Both the position numbers and the translations under genes were made by a program. The notes beneath the pieces were generated by a model. The model was not told the origin of the DNA. It saw only the letters and a program-made list of their open reading frames with translations, and did not search any database. Of a stretch of DNA of 64,000 nt, positions 41,955 to 51,686 are shown in pieces. The DNA is from DATNPX01 sp036702975 (GTDB lineage: Bacteria > Cyanobacteriota > Vampirovibrionia > Obscuribacterales > Obscuribacteraceae): contig DATNPX010000015.1 in the NCBI GenBank assembly GCA_036702975.1, positions 62,001 to 126,000 on the forward strand, given 5' to 3'. How positions within the stretch are numbered: position 1 is the stretch's first letter; each line of letters opens with the position of its first letter.

Positions 41955-44581
41955 CAGCTTTTTCCGGCCAGTTCTGGTGAAGCATCGACAGCAGGAAGTT
42001 CGGCAGTTTCAAAAACCGATAACTGCATTACTTCGTCCATCTGTATGTTCCTGAATTTAGGTCCATCCAGAATTTGCCGAGCAGCACTCTTTTTCTCCAT
42101 TTGCAGCATGAGAGCCTGAGCACGCTCGATTACTTTTTGAGGCATTCCAGCCATGCGCGCCACCTGGATACCGAAACTCTTACTTGCACCACCCGGCATG
42201 ATGGAACGAATGAACTCCACTCTTCCATCTACCTCTTTGACCATGACTTGATAGTTTGCGATCTGAGGGAAGAAACTTGCAAGCCCATTCAGCTCATGAT
42301 AGTGGGTGGCAAAAATCGTTCTTGCTTGTACATCTTTTGCAAGATATTCAGCGACCGACCAGGCGATAGCCACTCCGTCATAGGTGCTAGTGCCCCGACC
42401 AACCTCGTCTAGCAAAATCAGCGAACGCTCGCTTGCTGACAAGCAGCATTGAGTCGTCTCAGACATTTCAACCAAGAACGTAGATTGACCCTGAGTGAGA
42501 TCGTCGACAGCCCCGATTCGAGTGAAGATGCGATCGACGATACCAATTCGTGCCGACTCTGCAGGCACAAACGATCCCATCTGTGCAAGAACGACAATAT
42601 GAGCTACCTGCCGCAAGAGGCTGGATTTACCTGACATATTCGGTCCGGTCAAAATGATCATTTGCTGGGAAGCCGCTTGACCTTCCAAATAACAATCGTT
42701 AGCTACATACTGACCCATCGGCAGAATCTGTTCGAGAACTGGGTGACGGCCTTGCTTAATATCTACTACAAGACTATTGTCGACAACCGGTTTGACATAC
42801 TTTCGCTCGATAGCGACTGCAGCGAGCGAAAGCAAAGCGTCGAGTTGTGCCAACGAATTGGCGATCATGCCAACTATGACACCATATGCGGTGATCTCCT
42901 GACGCAAGTTGATGAACAGCTTATATTCCAGCTCGTGCACATTTTTCTCAGCATTGAGAATCTTCGCTTCATACTCTTTCAGCTCAGGTGTAATAAAGCG
43001 TTCGGCATTGGTCAGAGTCTGTTTACGAATATAATCGTCTGGAACGGAACCTTTGTTTGAATGCGTAACTTCAATGTAATAGCCGAAGGTGCGGTTGAAA
43101 TTCACCTTAAGACTCTTGATGCCGGTCCGCTCTTGTTCCTTGCGTTGATAGTTTTCGATCCATTCTTTGCCGCCACCCAAGAGATCGCGCAATTCATCTA
43201 GTTCAGAATTGAAACCACGCACGAAGATGCTGCCCTCGGTCAATTCACGTGGTGCATCTTGAGCGATCGAGTTGGCGATCTTATCGCTGAATTCAATTAA
43301 CTCATCGGGCACAGCTGAAAGTGCTGATAGATAAGCGTTGGAGGTACCGGCGAGAGCCGAACATATCGTTGGCAGTTCTTGCAAGGAGCCCTGCACTGCA
43401 ACCAGGTCTTTAGGACAGATAGTTAAAGAAGTGATACGGACAGCAAGCCGCTCGAGGTCAGAGAGTTTTGAGAGCGCATTGCTTATCGTCTGCGAACGGG
43501 AGTGATTTTGCAGGAGTTCTTCGAGCGCGTCTTGACGTTGGCGAATCTCCGGCACCGAATAAAGCGGCTTCAATAGCCACTTTCTCAGCATGCGACTGCC
43601 CATTCCGGTCTGCGTTTTATCAAGAGTCCACAAGAGCGAGCCATCAAAAGAACGGTCGCGAGACGTCTCAGTCAATTCCAGATTGCGTCGCGTGTTGGCA
43701 TCAATAACCAGGTGTCCATCGGCAGAATATGTCGATATGCCGTTGAACTTAGGCATTTGACTAGCCTGGGTTCGTTCGAGATATTCCAAAGCGGCTCCGG
43801 CCGCTGACACCGCCAATGGTGACGACTGGCAACCAAAACCTTCCAGAGTCTTAACACCAAAGTATTGCAGAATTCGTCTTTGTGCCGGTTCAAACTGGAA
43901 GAACATCGCAGGTCTGCCAGTAAATCTATAACTACCTTGTAAACCTTCGGGAACGTCCAGAACCTCTCGTGGAGCGAACTCGTTCGGACCCGGTTTGATA
44001 GTCTTCTTTGCTACCAAAATCTCGCTCGGAGAAAGCCTTCCCAACTCGAGCGCGAGTTCGTCGTCCTTCAGTTGCGTGACGACAAATTCACCACAGGCAG
44101 CATCAACACAAGCCAAGCCCCAAGTGTCTCCATCGCGGCACAGCGCGACGAGATAGTTATTCTCACGTGCCGGCAACAGGTGAGATTCGAGCACCGTTCC
44201 CGGTGTCAAAATGCGTGTCACCTGACGCTCGATCGGTCCTTTCTCCTGACCAGCGACTCCGATCTGATCGCAAATAGCTACCGAATACCCCTTGCCGACT
44301 AACCTAGCCAGATAAAGATCGGCCGCGCGAACAGGCACGCCGGCCATAGGACAGCGTCCATTCGGATAGCTAGGCTCCGGACGGCTTGTCAACGTAATGT
44401 CGAGTTCACGGGCGGCGACTTGTGAGTCGGCGTCGAACAATTCATAGAAGTCACCGACGCGGAAAAATAAAAGGGCGTCAGGGTGTTGAGACTTGACGTC
44501 CCAATATTGGCGCATCATCGGTGACAATTGAGCGACCGCACCTGACTGTTCTTGAACTTTTTGATTAGTTTCTGGCTGCAC
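41954..44581 (-). CDS. mutS: DNA mismatch repair protein MutS
   Basis: An 875-residue MutS that recognises mismatches and small loops and recruits MutL. The mismatch-binding Phe-x-Glu motif region is FRVGDFYELF (about 39-48), the connector and core domains follow, and the ATPase has Walker A TGPNMSGKSSLLRQ (near 648), Walker B LILLDEVGRGTSTYDG and the HYHEL region. A C-terminal helix-turn-helix ends the protein at normal length. GTG start at 44581; an ATG 21 codons in is an alternative just before the conserved part. It heads a minus-strand cluster with a TPR gene, a receiver and a hybrid kinase. Confidence 0.97.
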   Translation of the reverse strand: MQPETNQKVQEQSGAVAQLSPMMRQYWDVKSQHPDALLFFRVGDFYELFDADSQVAARELDITLTSRPEPSYPNGRCPMAGVPVRAADLYLARLVGKGYSVAICDQIGVAGQEKGPIERQVTRILTPGTVLESHLLPARENNYLVALCRDGDTWGLACVDAACGEFVVTQLKDDELALELGRLSPSEILVAKKTIKPGPNEFAPREVLDVPEGLQGSYRFTGRPAMFFQFEPAQRRILQYFGVKTLEGFGCQSSPLAVSAAGAALEYLERTQASQMPKFNGISTYSADGHLVIDANTRRNLELTETSRDRSFDGSLLWTLDKTQTGMGSRMLRKWLLKPLYSVPEIRQRQDALEELLQNHSRSQTISNALSKLSDLERLAVRITSLTICPKDLVAVQGSLQELPTICSALAGTSNAYLSALSAVPDELIEFSDKIANSIAQDAPRELTEGSIFVRGFNSELDELRDLLGGGKEWIENYQRKEQERTGIKSLKVNFNRTFGYYIEVTHSNKGSVPDDYIRKQTLTNAERFITPELKEYEAKILNAEKNVHELEYKLFINLRQEITAYGVIVGMIANSLAQLDALLSLAAVAIERKYVKPVVDNSLVVDIKQGRHPVLEQILPMGQYVANDCYLEGQAASQQMIILTGPNMSGKSSLLRQVAHIVVLAQMGSFVPAESARIGIVDRIFTRIGAVDDLTQGQSTFLVEMSETTQCCLSASERSLILLDEVGRGTSTYDGVAIAWSVAEYLAKDVQARTIFATHYHELNGLASFFPQIANYQVMVKEVDGRVEFIRSIMPGGASKSFGIQVARMAGMPQKVIERAQALMLQMEKKSAARQILDGPKFRNIQMDEVMQLSVFETAELPAVDASPELAGKS

Positions 44582-44737
44582 TGAAGATATGTGAATGAGG
44601 CAAGAACCGCTATACAGCCTGATATTCGCTGGTCGAGCGCAGGCAGAATCATCTTACCTTTTTCATTACGTCTTCGATAATAAGCTTCTGGTAATATGGG
44701 AAGCTTAGAAGCGGATTTACCACATGGAAGCAGAGAC

Positions 44738-45529
44738 ATGACTAATTGCTTATCAGACTCAACCGGCAAACGGATCTCACGCCCAGTCAAGTATATCTTG
44801 ACGACATTAGGAGTATCTCTGCTCGTTGCCGCGACCGGAGAGCTCGGACTGGCACAAAATTCAGCCCCGCCAAAGAGCGGCCCCGAAAGTAAGAAACCAG
44901 CTGATAAAGCGGCTGACAAGTCAAAACCAGCAGAAAAAGCAGAAGCTAAAAAGCCTGAACCAGTAATCGAAAACGTGCAGAACGTAACACCTGAGCAAGT
45001 CGTCGAGCACCCGCACGATTACTTGAACAAAAACATCAAGTTCACCGCCGCATTTCATTCATTCACCAACGTTGGTCTTGACTACAAGCCGGCTTTGCGA
45101 CCGGCGAAGACAAACCTTTCTTTCTTTGTCTTGCGAAAAGACACCCACATACCGCTTTCCGAGCTTAAACTCGACATGGCGATTCCAAAGGAAAAAGACC
45201 CGGAAAACCAGATGCTCGCTCAGCTCAAGGACGGCGACACCGTTGAAGTCACTGGTCATGTCTTTTCCACAGCCCTCGACGATCCATGGGTAGACGTCTT
45301 GCGTTTGAAGAAGATCGCAAGCGCTCCTGACGATAAGAAAACAAAGGAAGAGAAAGAAAAGGAAAAAGAGGCTACCAAGAAAGATAAAGAAGGTGTCGAA
45401 CAAAAGCCTGGAACAGTTCCGGAGCAAAAACCGAACGGAGCTAAAGACGGGACCAAGCTCGAATTGAACATCGACAAAGACAAGTATCAGCCTGACCAGA
45501 AGAAGCCTGACAGTTCCGAGAAAAAGTAG
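44738..45529 (+). CDS. Secreted or anchored protein with OB-like domain and Lys-rich ends
   Basis: A 263-residue protein. A signal or anchor helix (ILTTLGVSLLVAATGELGLA) is followed by a Lys/Ala/Pro-rich linker. Residues about 85-200 form a beta-rich domain (EHPHDYLNKNIKFTAAFHSF, LKDGDTVEVTGHVFSTALDDPWVDV) resembling an OB fold that handles a small ligand or nucleic acid. The C-terminal 70 residues are Lys/Glu-rich. ATG at 44738 has AGAGAC upstream. It precedes the Roadblock gene by 12 bp, so the two are likely co-transcribed. Confidence 0.6.
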   Translation: MTNCLSDSTGKRISRPVKYILTTLGVSLLVAATGELGLAQNSAPPKSGPESKKPADKAADKSKPAEKAEAKKPEPVIENVQNVTPEQVVEHPHDYLNKNIKFTAAFHSFTNVGLDYKPALRPAKTNLSFFVLRKDTHIPLSELKLDMAIPKEKDPENQMLAQLKDGDTVEVTGHVFSTALDDPWVDVLRLKKIASAPDDKKTKEEKEKEKEATKKDKEGVEQKPGTVPEQKPNGAKDGTKLELNIDKDKYQPDQKKPDSSEKK

Positions 45530-45541
45530 AGGGAGATATTA

Positions 45542-45910
45542 ATGGCGGATAACGCACAAATACAGGGCTTGCTTACCGCACTCAATGGTAAGCACGGCAT
45601 TTTGGGTTGCCTTCTGGTAGCACGAGATGGCTCGGTTATTGCCTCATCCCTGCCAGCTGAAGTTGATGTCGGCATGATCGGAGCCTTGAGCGCAACCCTT
45701 TTTTCCAACAATGATGTTTCGATCCAACGCATGAATCGAGGCTCTTTAGCGCAAATGACCCTTTTGACCGACCAGGGAATTCTGCACTTTTATGAAGCCA
45801 ACGGCAATTTTCTCGTCGTGCTCACAGCTAAAGGGCAACGCATCAATCTGGAAGGTTTGATCAAATCAGTTGAAGAGCAAGGCAAGACATTAGGCAAAAT
45901 GCTCACATAG
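45542..45910 (+). CDS. Roadblock/LC7-domain protein
   Basis: A 122-residue protein with the Roadblock/LC7 pattern: LNGKHGILGCLLVARDGSVIASSLP at the start, MIGALSATLFSN in the helix and GILHFYEANGNFLVVLTAKGQRINL in the last strands. Such proteins dimerise and regulate small GTPases of the MglA type or scaffold signalling. No GTPase gene is adjacent. AGGGAG lies upstream of the ATG. Confidence 0.85.
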   Translation: MADNAQIQGLLTALNGKHGILGCLLVARDGSVIASSLPAEVDVGMIGALSATLFSNNDVSIQRMNRGSLAQMTLLTDQGILHFYEANGNFLVVLTAKGQRINLEGLIKSVEEQGKTLGKMLT

Positions 45911-45960
45911 CCACATAGTGAGCTAAAACTAACTATCTTTGTTCGACCGATCTCTAAGCG

Positions 45961-46731
45961 TTAGTCGCCGCCATAACGGCGAATGCGGCGCGAGAACTCA
46001 ACAATCGCTTTGTCGAACTCGGCACCAGTGAAGTCTGGCCAGAGCACATCTGTCACATACAATTCAGTGTATGCAGCTTGCCACAATAAATAATTGGAGA
46101 GACGCATCTCGCCGCCTGTGCGGATCATAAGCTCGGGGTCAGGAATATCCTTGGTGTAAAGGTGCGAGCTAAGAAGCGTATCGTCAATTTGCTCTATGGA
46201 AATCTTCTTGTTCACGACGTCTTCTGCGATCTGCTTAACGGCTTCAGTTATTTCAAAACGCGAGCCATAGTTCAAAGCGATCTGCAAACGCAATCCCTGA
46301 TTATTCTTGGTTTTGGACATAGCATTGTCGAACTGCTTCGCGAGTTTGTCGGGAATCTGTGAGAAATTTCCGAGAAATTGCAAACGCACGTTATTTTCAG
46401 CTATCTCTTCAAATTCTTCAGCCAGAACGCTCGTGAATAGATCAAAGAGATATTTAACTTCTTCTTTGCTGCGGTGCCAATTTTCACTAGAGAATGCATA
46501 GACTGTCAGATATTTAAGCTGGCGCTCACCGGCATGGCGAACGACGTTTTTGAGGCTCTTCACGCCTGCTTTGTGCCCCATGAAGCGAGGCTGATTGTGC
46601 AGATCGGCCCATCGCCTGTTGCCGTCCATTATTACAGCTACATGCTCTAGAGGAAGCTTCTGCTGTTCTTGGTCTGCGATCGCTTGCGCCCTCTTCTGGG
46701 CCATCTGGTCGCCGGATAAGCCTTGCGGCAT
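45961..46731 (-). CDS. uppS: Isoprenyl transferase (undecaprenyl diphosphate synthase)
   Basis: A 256-residue cis-prenyltransferase that elongates farnesyl diphosphate with isopentenyl diphosphate to make the cell-wall carrier lipid. Conserved: HVAVIMDGNRRWA with the catalytic Asp, GHKAGVKSL, LTVYAFSSENW, LNYGSRFEI, DPELMIRTGGEMRLSNYLLWQAAYTELYV and the C-terminal FSRRIRRYGG. A 25-residue extra N-terminus precedes the catalytic core. Cytosolic face of the membrane. Confidence 0.97.
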   Translation of the reverse strand: MPQGLSGDQMAQKRAQAIADQEQQKLPLEHVAVIMDGNRRWADLHNQPRFMGHKAGVKSLKNVVRHAGERQLKYLTVYAFSSENWHRSKEEVKYLFDLFTSVLAEEFEEIAENNVRLQFLGNFSQIPDKLAKQFDNAMSKTKNNQGLRLQIALNYGSRFEITEAVKQIAEDVVNKKISIEQIDDTLLSSHLYTKDIPDPELMIRTGGEMRLSNYLLWQAAYTELYVTDVLWPDFTGAEFDKAIVEFSRRIRRYGGD

Positions 46732-46960
46732 CGTGTTAGCTCCGCCCGCTAAATATTCACCATGTTCGATTCTAACCCGATCAACGACTCAAGTGATATG
46801 AATTAGCAGATCACTAAGCTTTCGAGTGAAGAGTTGAAGCCAGAAAAGCGGCAGCGGCCGCCAATTTCGGACCATAGTTGTAAATATATTTGACAGCTGC
46901 GTTGCAAAGTCCTTCGCCAATGCCGCAAGTGTAAAGATGCGACCTGCTATCCTGAATAGC

Positions 46961-47446
46961 ATGGCATTTTTCAAACCGACCTATTTAGTAGATGGCGATC
47001 TGACCGACTTGAGCTTGCAGCAGCTGCGCAAAGACGGCATCAAAGGCATCATTTTCGATCTCGATAGCACATTGATCGCGCCGCGCACGGCCAGATTGAG
47101 CGTTGAAGTCGCAACCTGGCTCTCTCTTGCACGCGAAGAATTCAAACTTGCCGTCGTAAGCAACAATAAGAATGACGTATATATGCAACAGGTGCAAAGC
47201 GTATTAAATATGCCAGTACTAGGCCGTGCCGCAAAACCAGCGACAAAGGTTTTTCTGCAAGTGCTTGCGGATTTCGAATTGCCACCACAGGAGGTGGTAG
47301 TGGTAGGCGATAGACCTCTAACGGATATCTGGGGAGGGCAACGAGCAGGCATGAAAACTGCACTAGTAATGCCTCTGAAGACTCAGATCGAATCGAAACT
47401 CGTGATAATCGCGAGAAAATTGGAAAGATGCTTCATAAGAAGCTGA
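46961..47446 (+). CDS. YqeG-family HAD phosphatase
   Basis: A 161-residue HAD IIIA phosphatase of the YqeG type. Motif I is IIFDLDSTLIAP with the nucleophile Asp, motif II VVSNNKND, and motif III/IV KPATKVF...VVVGDRPLTDIWGG. Members are small cytosolic phosphatases (phosphatidylglycerophosphate phosphatase in some lineages). The ATG at 46961 opens the conserved MAFFKPTYLV start; the gene diverges from uppS. Confidence 0.88.
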   Translation: MAFFKPTYLVDGDLTDLSLQQLRKDGIKGIIFDLDSTLIAPRTARLSVEVATWLSLAREEFKLAVVSNNKNDVYMQQVQSVLNMPVLGRAAKPATKVFLQVLADFELPPQEVVVVGDRPLTDIWGGQRAGMKTALVMPLKTQIESKLVIIARKLERCFIRS

Positions 47447-47518
47447 GGTATATATTTTCCCTTGCAACTGTACGATCCTTAAGGTAGCTTGTACGTAATC
47501 GTTTCTTCGGTTAGGTAA

Positions 47519-49426
47519 TTGCGAGCACCGGGCAGAAAAACTTCACTAGTGTTGCTAGCTGCGAGTCTCAGCCTGCTTTCTGCACCAGGCTATGCAGAAG
47601 AGGCATCTAGCGACAGCGCAAAACGAGCTATAGCGCTGACCGACTTCGCACCGAAAGCGGTATCAAATCAGACGGGAACCAAATCCGGCCAATCCAAATC
47701 GCACCACACTAACAACGGTTCATATGCCGCGCTGGCAAAGAAAGGCCATCCGCGAAGTCATATGGAGAAAGGCCTTTATCTTAAACAGAAAAGCGATCTC
47801 AACGGCGCCCTGATCGAATTTTTGAATGCTACTCAAGAGAACCCTCGTTTAGTCAAAGGTTTCTATGAGCAGGCCCTTATCTTTCGCGAACGAGGATACA
47901 GAAAATTAGCGGAGTCGGCTCTTGAACAGGCTCTAGCTCTTAAGCCAGACTATACCGAAGCGCGTATACTGCTCGCCACTGTTCGGCTCGAACAGGGAAA
48001 CCTGGGCGGAGCAGTGCAAGAACTTTCAAAATCGCTGGGTCTTCCAAATGACAGTAAAGAGACGGCCGAGACATCTCCTTCAGGTCAGGCAATCAGCCCT
48101 TCTAAAAATGAGGTAACAGCAGATACGGGATTACTTTCAGCGGCTCTACCTGCCATTCTTCAATCAGTGCACGGCGTATTGCAACCGGCATTAGCGGCAG
48201 TATCACCTCCGCCGAAATTGCAATCTGAGCTAACTTCAAGTACAAACTCCACTTCAACTGCAAACAGCAATGAATCGGAAGCCAGACCAGAGCAAGAACA
48301 GAAGCAGTCACAAGAACAGTACGCAAAAAACTTGCATAGAAAAGGCAAAACGAGAGACCGCGCTAAGAAAGTAAAAACAGAGAAGGAGAGACCAGCGAAA
48401 GAGACAGCTGAAGATATTTTGGCCGCCCTAAACGCTAGCGCGAATGCGGAAAACGCTTCAAACGAGGCAAACAAAGAATCAAATTCTGCTTCTGATGCAA
48501 ACGAAACCGCCAAGAAAGGCAAGAAGAAAAAACACAAACGTAACTTCCTAGCGCACCTGAAACGCGGCGATGAAATGGAACAGCCTGGCGACGAGATTAT
48601 GCGTCTTTCAAAAGAGCGAACGGGGTCGAAAAGCGATGATTCGTTCAAACTTCCATGGGAGCTAGACAGGACCACCGACTCACAAACAAAACAAAATGAA
48701 GCGCTGTCGCATCAAACCTCCGGTACAGAAGAAAAGACTAGCGGTGGAACGCTCCGCAGCGAATCAAAAGACGAGCAAGCCCGGCCAGCTACAGCTGCAA
48801 CTAGTGAGCCACCGCCATCTATTTTCGGAGCTGGCTTCAGTTCCAACACCGGCACCAACTCTGGCTTGAACAGCACATTTAGTGCTCGACCGAATATGAG
48901 CCAGGCTAAGTTTCTTGGTGGTGTGTTCACCTCTAGCGCGTCCAATTCTGCCGAACAAAACCTGACTTCAACACAAGAATCACAACCAGCGGATGAGACC
49001 GCAAAACCGGCGAAGCTCGTAAAGCTTGATAGCGACGAATGGGCGAAAAAGCTGAAATACTATGTTGACCATGGCACAAACAGCCTCAAAGACGGCGAAG
49101 CGTTCATGTTTGCCGAAGATACCGGTGAAGCGTCTCTCTTTCTCGCCGACGGCACAACGATACGCCGCATTGTTCAACAACCGAAAGATGCCCAAGACGT
49201 CATGCGTCAAAGACGTCCAGACATAGCTGCAAACGCGGACGACATGCTGTTTGGACTCTCGCTGCTTGGCAAATTAATTCCCAAATTCGACATGTCAACA
49301 CCTGCCGTTAGTGCACCATCAGTAATATCACAACAGAGCGAACCGCTGGGAACCTTCCACGGTGACAATCTAATGAGCAACTCTCAAACATTTTGGGGTT
49401 GGCTCAAAACTGTACTCAAATTCTAG
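47519..49426 (+). CDS. Large secreted TPR/low-complexity protein
   Basis: A 635-residue protein beginning with a signal peptide (SLVLLAASLSLLSAPGYA). Two to three TPR units (about 75-170) follow (KGLYLKQKSDLNGALIEFLNATQ, ALEQALALKPDYTEARILLATV), then a long Ser/Asn/Glu/Lys-rich disordered part (170-500) and a more ordered C-terminal 130 residues. TTG start at 47519. Probably a surface or periplasmic scaffold; no known function. Confidence 0.75.
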   Translation: MRAPGRKTSLVLLAASLSLLSAPGYAEEASSDSAKRAIALTDFAPKAVSNQTGTKSGQSKSHHTNNGSYAALAKKGHPRSHMEKGLYLKQKSDLNGALIEFLNATQENPRLVKGFYEQALIFRERGYRKLAESALEQALALKPDYTEARILLATVRLEQGNLGGAVQELSKSLGLPNDSKETAETSPSGQAISPSKNEVTADTGLLSAALPAILQSVHGVLQPALAAVSPPPKLQSELTSSTNSTSTANSNESEARPEQEQKQSQEQYAKNLHRKGKTRDRAKKVKTEKERPAKETAEDILAALNASANAENASNEANKESNSASDANETAKKGKKKKHKRNFLAHLKRGDEMEQPGDEIMRLSKERTGSKSDDSFKLPWELDRTTDSQTKQNEALSHQTSGTEEKTSGGTLRSESKDEQARPATAATSEPPPSIFGAGFSSNTGTNSGLNSTFSARPNMSQAKFLGGVFTSSASNSAEQNLTSTQESQPADETAKPAKLVKLDSDEWAKKLKYYVDHGTNSLKDGEAFMFAEDTGEASLFLADGTTIRRIVQQPKDAQDVMRQRRPDIAANADDMLFGLSLLGKLIPKFDMSTPAVSAPSVISQQSEPLGTFHGDNLMSNSQTFWGWLKTVLKF

Positions 49427-49450
49427 TTTTTACCAACATCACTCATCGCC

Positions 49451-50185
49451 TCATTTTGTAAGCGAACTAGACAACCAATGGTTGAACCGGCGCGGATACT
49501 GATCCATGTGATTATGCCCTGCCAATTCAAAAATCTCGAGTGTTGAATGCGGCAAAGCCTGGTGCATACGCTTCACGTAAGGGAATGGCGCCACCGGATC
49601 GAAGCGACCGGCCGAGAAGTGCACGGGACATTTTACGTTGAAAGGGTTAGAGACATAATCCAGAGATTGAAAATTGTCTGCGATTTGAGTCAGCGTATAG
49701 CGGTCTGTGTTGATAAGCGTGTATAGACGCCACGGCAGCATCTTATGCAAACTGGTGCCACGCAATTTCTCGTAAGGGAAACGCAAGATTATTCGAAACA
49801 GCACAACGACCAGCGCAAAAACTCGTCCTGGCAGACCAACAGCGAAAACGCGTTCGAACATATCAGGCTTAATCTGAGCTAGTTCCATAGAAATAATTGC
49901 GCCAAGAGAATGTCCTATGAAGATACACGGATAGTTGATATTGAGGTCCTCAAGCGTCTCCAGAACATCAGCCTTGTGAACCTCTAGATTAGTAGGTTCA
50001 AAGACCTCAGGCGTTTTGCCATGCCCTCGTAAATCAATCAAGAAGCATTTATGCCCCTGGCGAGAAAGTGCCTCAACCTGCGGCGACCACATCTGAGAAT
50101 TAGAGCCTGTTCCGTGAATGAAGACAACATCAGGTTTGGCAGTCCGCGGTAAGGCTGAGTCGACAATATTGGTTGATAGTTTCAT
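49451..50185 (-). CDS. Alpha/beta hydrolase
   Basis: A 244-residue hydrolase (start chosen at ATG 50185; an in-frame GTG at 50275 would add 30 poorly conserved residues). It has the oxyanion FIHGTGSNSQMW, nucleophile Ser in FIGHSLGAII, acid in SAGRFDPVAPF and catalytic His in AGHNHMD. The substrate is unknown. It lies about 110 bp after the MGDG-synthase-like gene on the same strand, which suggests a role in lipid metabolism. Confidence 0.85.
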   Translation of the reverse strand: MKLSTNIVDSALPRTAKPDVVFIHGTGSNSQMWSPQVEALSRQGHKCFLIDLRGHGKTPEVFEPTNLEVHKADVLETLEDLNINYPCIFIGHSLGAIISMELAQIKPDMFERVFAVGLPGRVFALVVVLFRIILRFPYEKLRGTSLHKMLPWRLYTLINTDRYTLTQIADNFQSLDYVSNPFNVKCPVHFSAGRFDPVAPFPYVKRMHQALPHSTLEIFELAGHNHMDQYPRRFNHWLSSSLTK

Positions 50186-50294
50186 AGATTCGTTTAAATA
50201 GGCTAGCTCTTCGGAACGCGGGCAGCGGACGTCCTTCGTTGATCCAATATACGACATTCGGCCATGTCTGGTCACACGCAGAGCAACAGTTTCA

Positions 50295-51584
50295 CTATTG
50301 CTTGGCGCCGGTCACATTCTGAGCCGAAATCATACCCGAGTTGACTTGTGAAACTTGAGGAGTCGCCGTTTTGGTAGTCTCTGTATCGCAGCCATCTGGT
50401 TCACTTTCAGCAACGGCCGTGGCATAGGTAGGATCGCAATAGCTCAAGATAGTGCGAGCAATCTCGTCTGATGCATAGACTTTGTCCAGCTGTCGCGTGT
50501 GGGGCAGAACTCTTCGCTGCCGGTTAAGATAAGGTGTGAACTCTTCTATTACTTCAAGGATGTCTTCAACTCTTTCCAGCGGATATGCCAGCTTCTTTTC
50601 CACGAGAAGTTCGACAGTACCCATCTCTTGAGGCATAGGCTTGGTAATAATGTCGAACGCCAACGGTAGTTTTCTCGCTAGCGCCTCGAATGTTGTTAAG
50701 CCACCAGCTTTGGTGACCATCAAATCAACGGCGTTCATAAGATCCGCCATGCGGTCATGGAACGGTAGAACCGCCGTGGCAAGCTTGTGCGCTTGCGACT
50801 CCGCCTTCACTTCATTGTATAGAGCTTCATTATGACCGCACAAGAAAATGACCTGTACATCACGTTCCGATTTTGCCAGCTGCCTGTAAATGGCCAAGGT
50901 GTTGCCACCACCAGCCCAACCTGAGTTGAGACAGATCGTCAGCTTGTTCGGATCGAGGCGCAGATGCTTGAGGAAGTCTTCGCGACTGATAGGTGATGGC
51001 CGGGAGAAATCTGGATGCACAGGCATACCCACAACCCTGATTCGCTCAGCTGGCACGCCCCATTCGATCAACTGCTTGCGCCCCAATTCATTGGGAACGA
51101 ACGTAACCTCAGCTTCCGGACAAGACCACCCGCGCCAAAAATTGCCATTTGGATCGGTGACAACTGTAATCAACTTGATCTCGCGATCTTTTCCAGTATC
51201 TTTGAGAACACGCGCTAGATAGTGATTGCACATCGGATGAACCGACACCAACACATCAGGCTTTTCTCGTTCTAGAAATTTTTCGATCCATGGTTTGACT
51301 AACTTGTAGCCAAATTCGGAATTGTTGGGTCTGAAGGTCTCAATCCACCAGTAGTAGTAGCGCATGGCGCTTTGATGGTGGCGCAAAATGTAGTTGTAGA
51401 GATCGACAAATCCGCGGTTTATCGGATGAGTTTTCTCAATAATGTTCTCATTGCATGTTTCGACAACATGTTGTGCCGGATGCTCTGCCACCACATTGGC
51501 GATCGCCGCTTCCAGGGCATCTACGGCACTGCGATGACCACCACCGGTGTCAGAAAAGCACAGACATACTTTAAAGTTCGGCAT
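50295..51584 (-). CDS. MGDG synthase/processive diacylglycerol glycosyltransferase-type enzyme
   Basis: A 429-residue GT28-type (MurG-like) glycosyltransferase. The N-terminal lobe begins KVCLCFSDTGGGHRSA, the donor lobe has LNSGWAGGGNTLAIY, VVGMPVHPDF and VTKAGGLTTFEAL with PMPQEMGTVELL as the nucleotide-sugar-binding loop. Members add glucose or galactose to diacylglycerol at the membrane. The last 45 residues are low complexity. It is probably an operon with the hydrolase at 49451. Confidence 0.9.
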   Translation of the reverse strand: MPNFKVCLCFSDTGGGHRSAVDALEAAIANVVAEHPAQHVVETCNENIIEKTHPINRGFVDLYNYILRHHQSAMRYYYWWIETFRPNNSEFGYKLVKPWIEKFLEREKPDVLVSVHPMCNHYLARVLKDTGKDREIKLITVVTDPNGNFWRGWSCPEAEVTFVPNELGRKQLIEWGVPAERIRVVGMPVHPDFSRPSPISREDFLKHLRLDPNKLTICLNSGWAGGGNTLAIYRQLAKSERDVQVIFLCGHNEALYNEVKAESQAHKLATAVLPFHDRMADLMNAVDLMVTKAGGLTTFEALARKLPLAFDIITKPMPQEMGTVELLVEKKLAYPLERVEDILEVIEEFTPYLNRQRRVLPHTRQLDKVYASDEIARTILSYCDPTYATAVAESEPDGCDTETTKTATPQVSQVNSGMISAQNVTGAKQ

Positions 51585-51686
51585 TAATTTAGTGCCTCGA
51601 CGAATTTTTCAGGCCCGCAATGGCCTAAAATCTACGGTGCTCATCAATCCTGCGCCCACGAAGGGTGCCCCGCTTACGCAATCATA

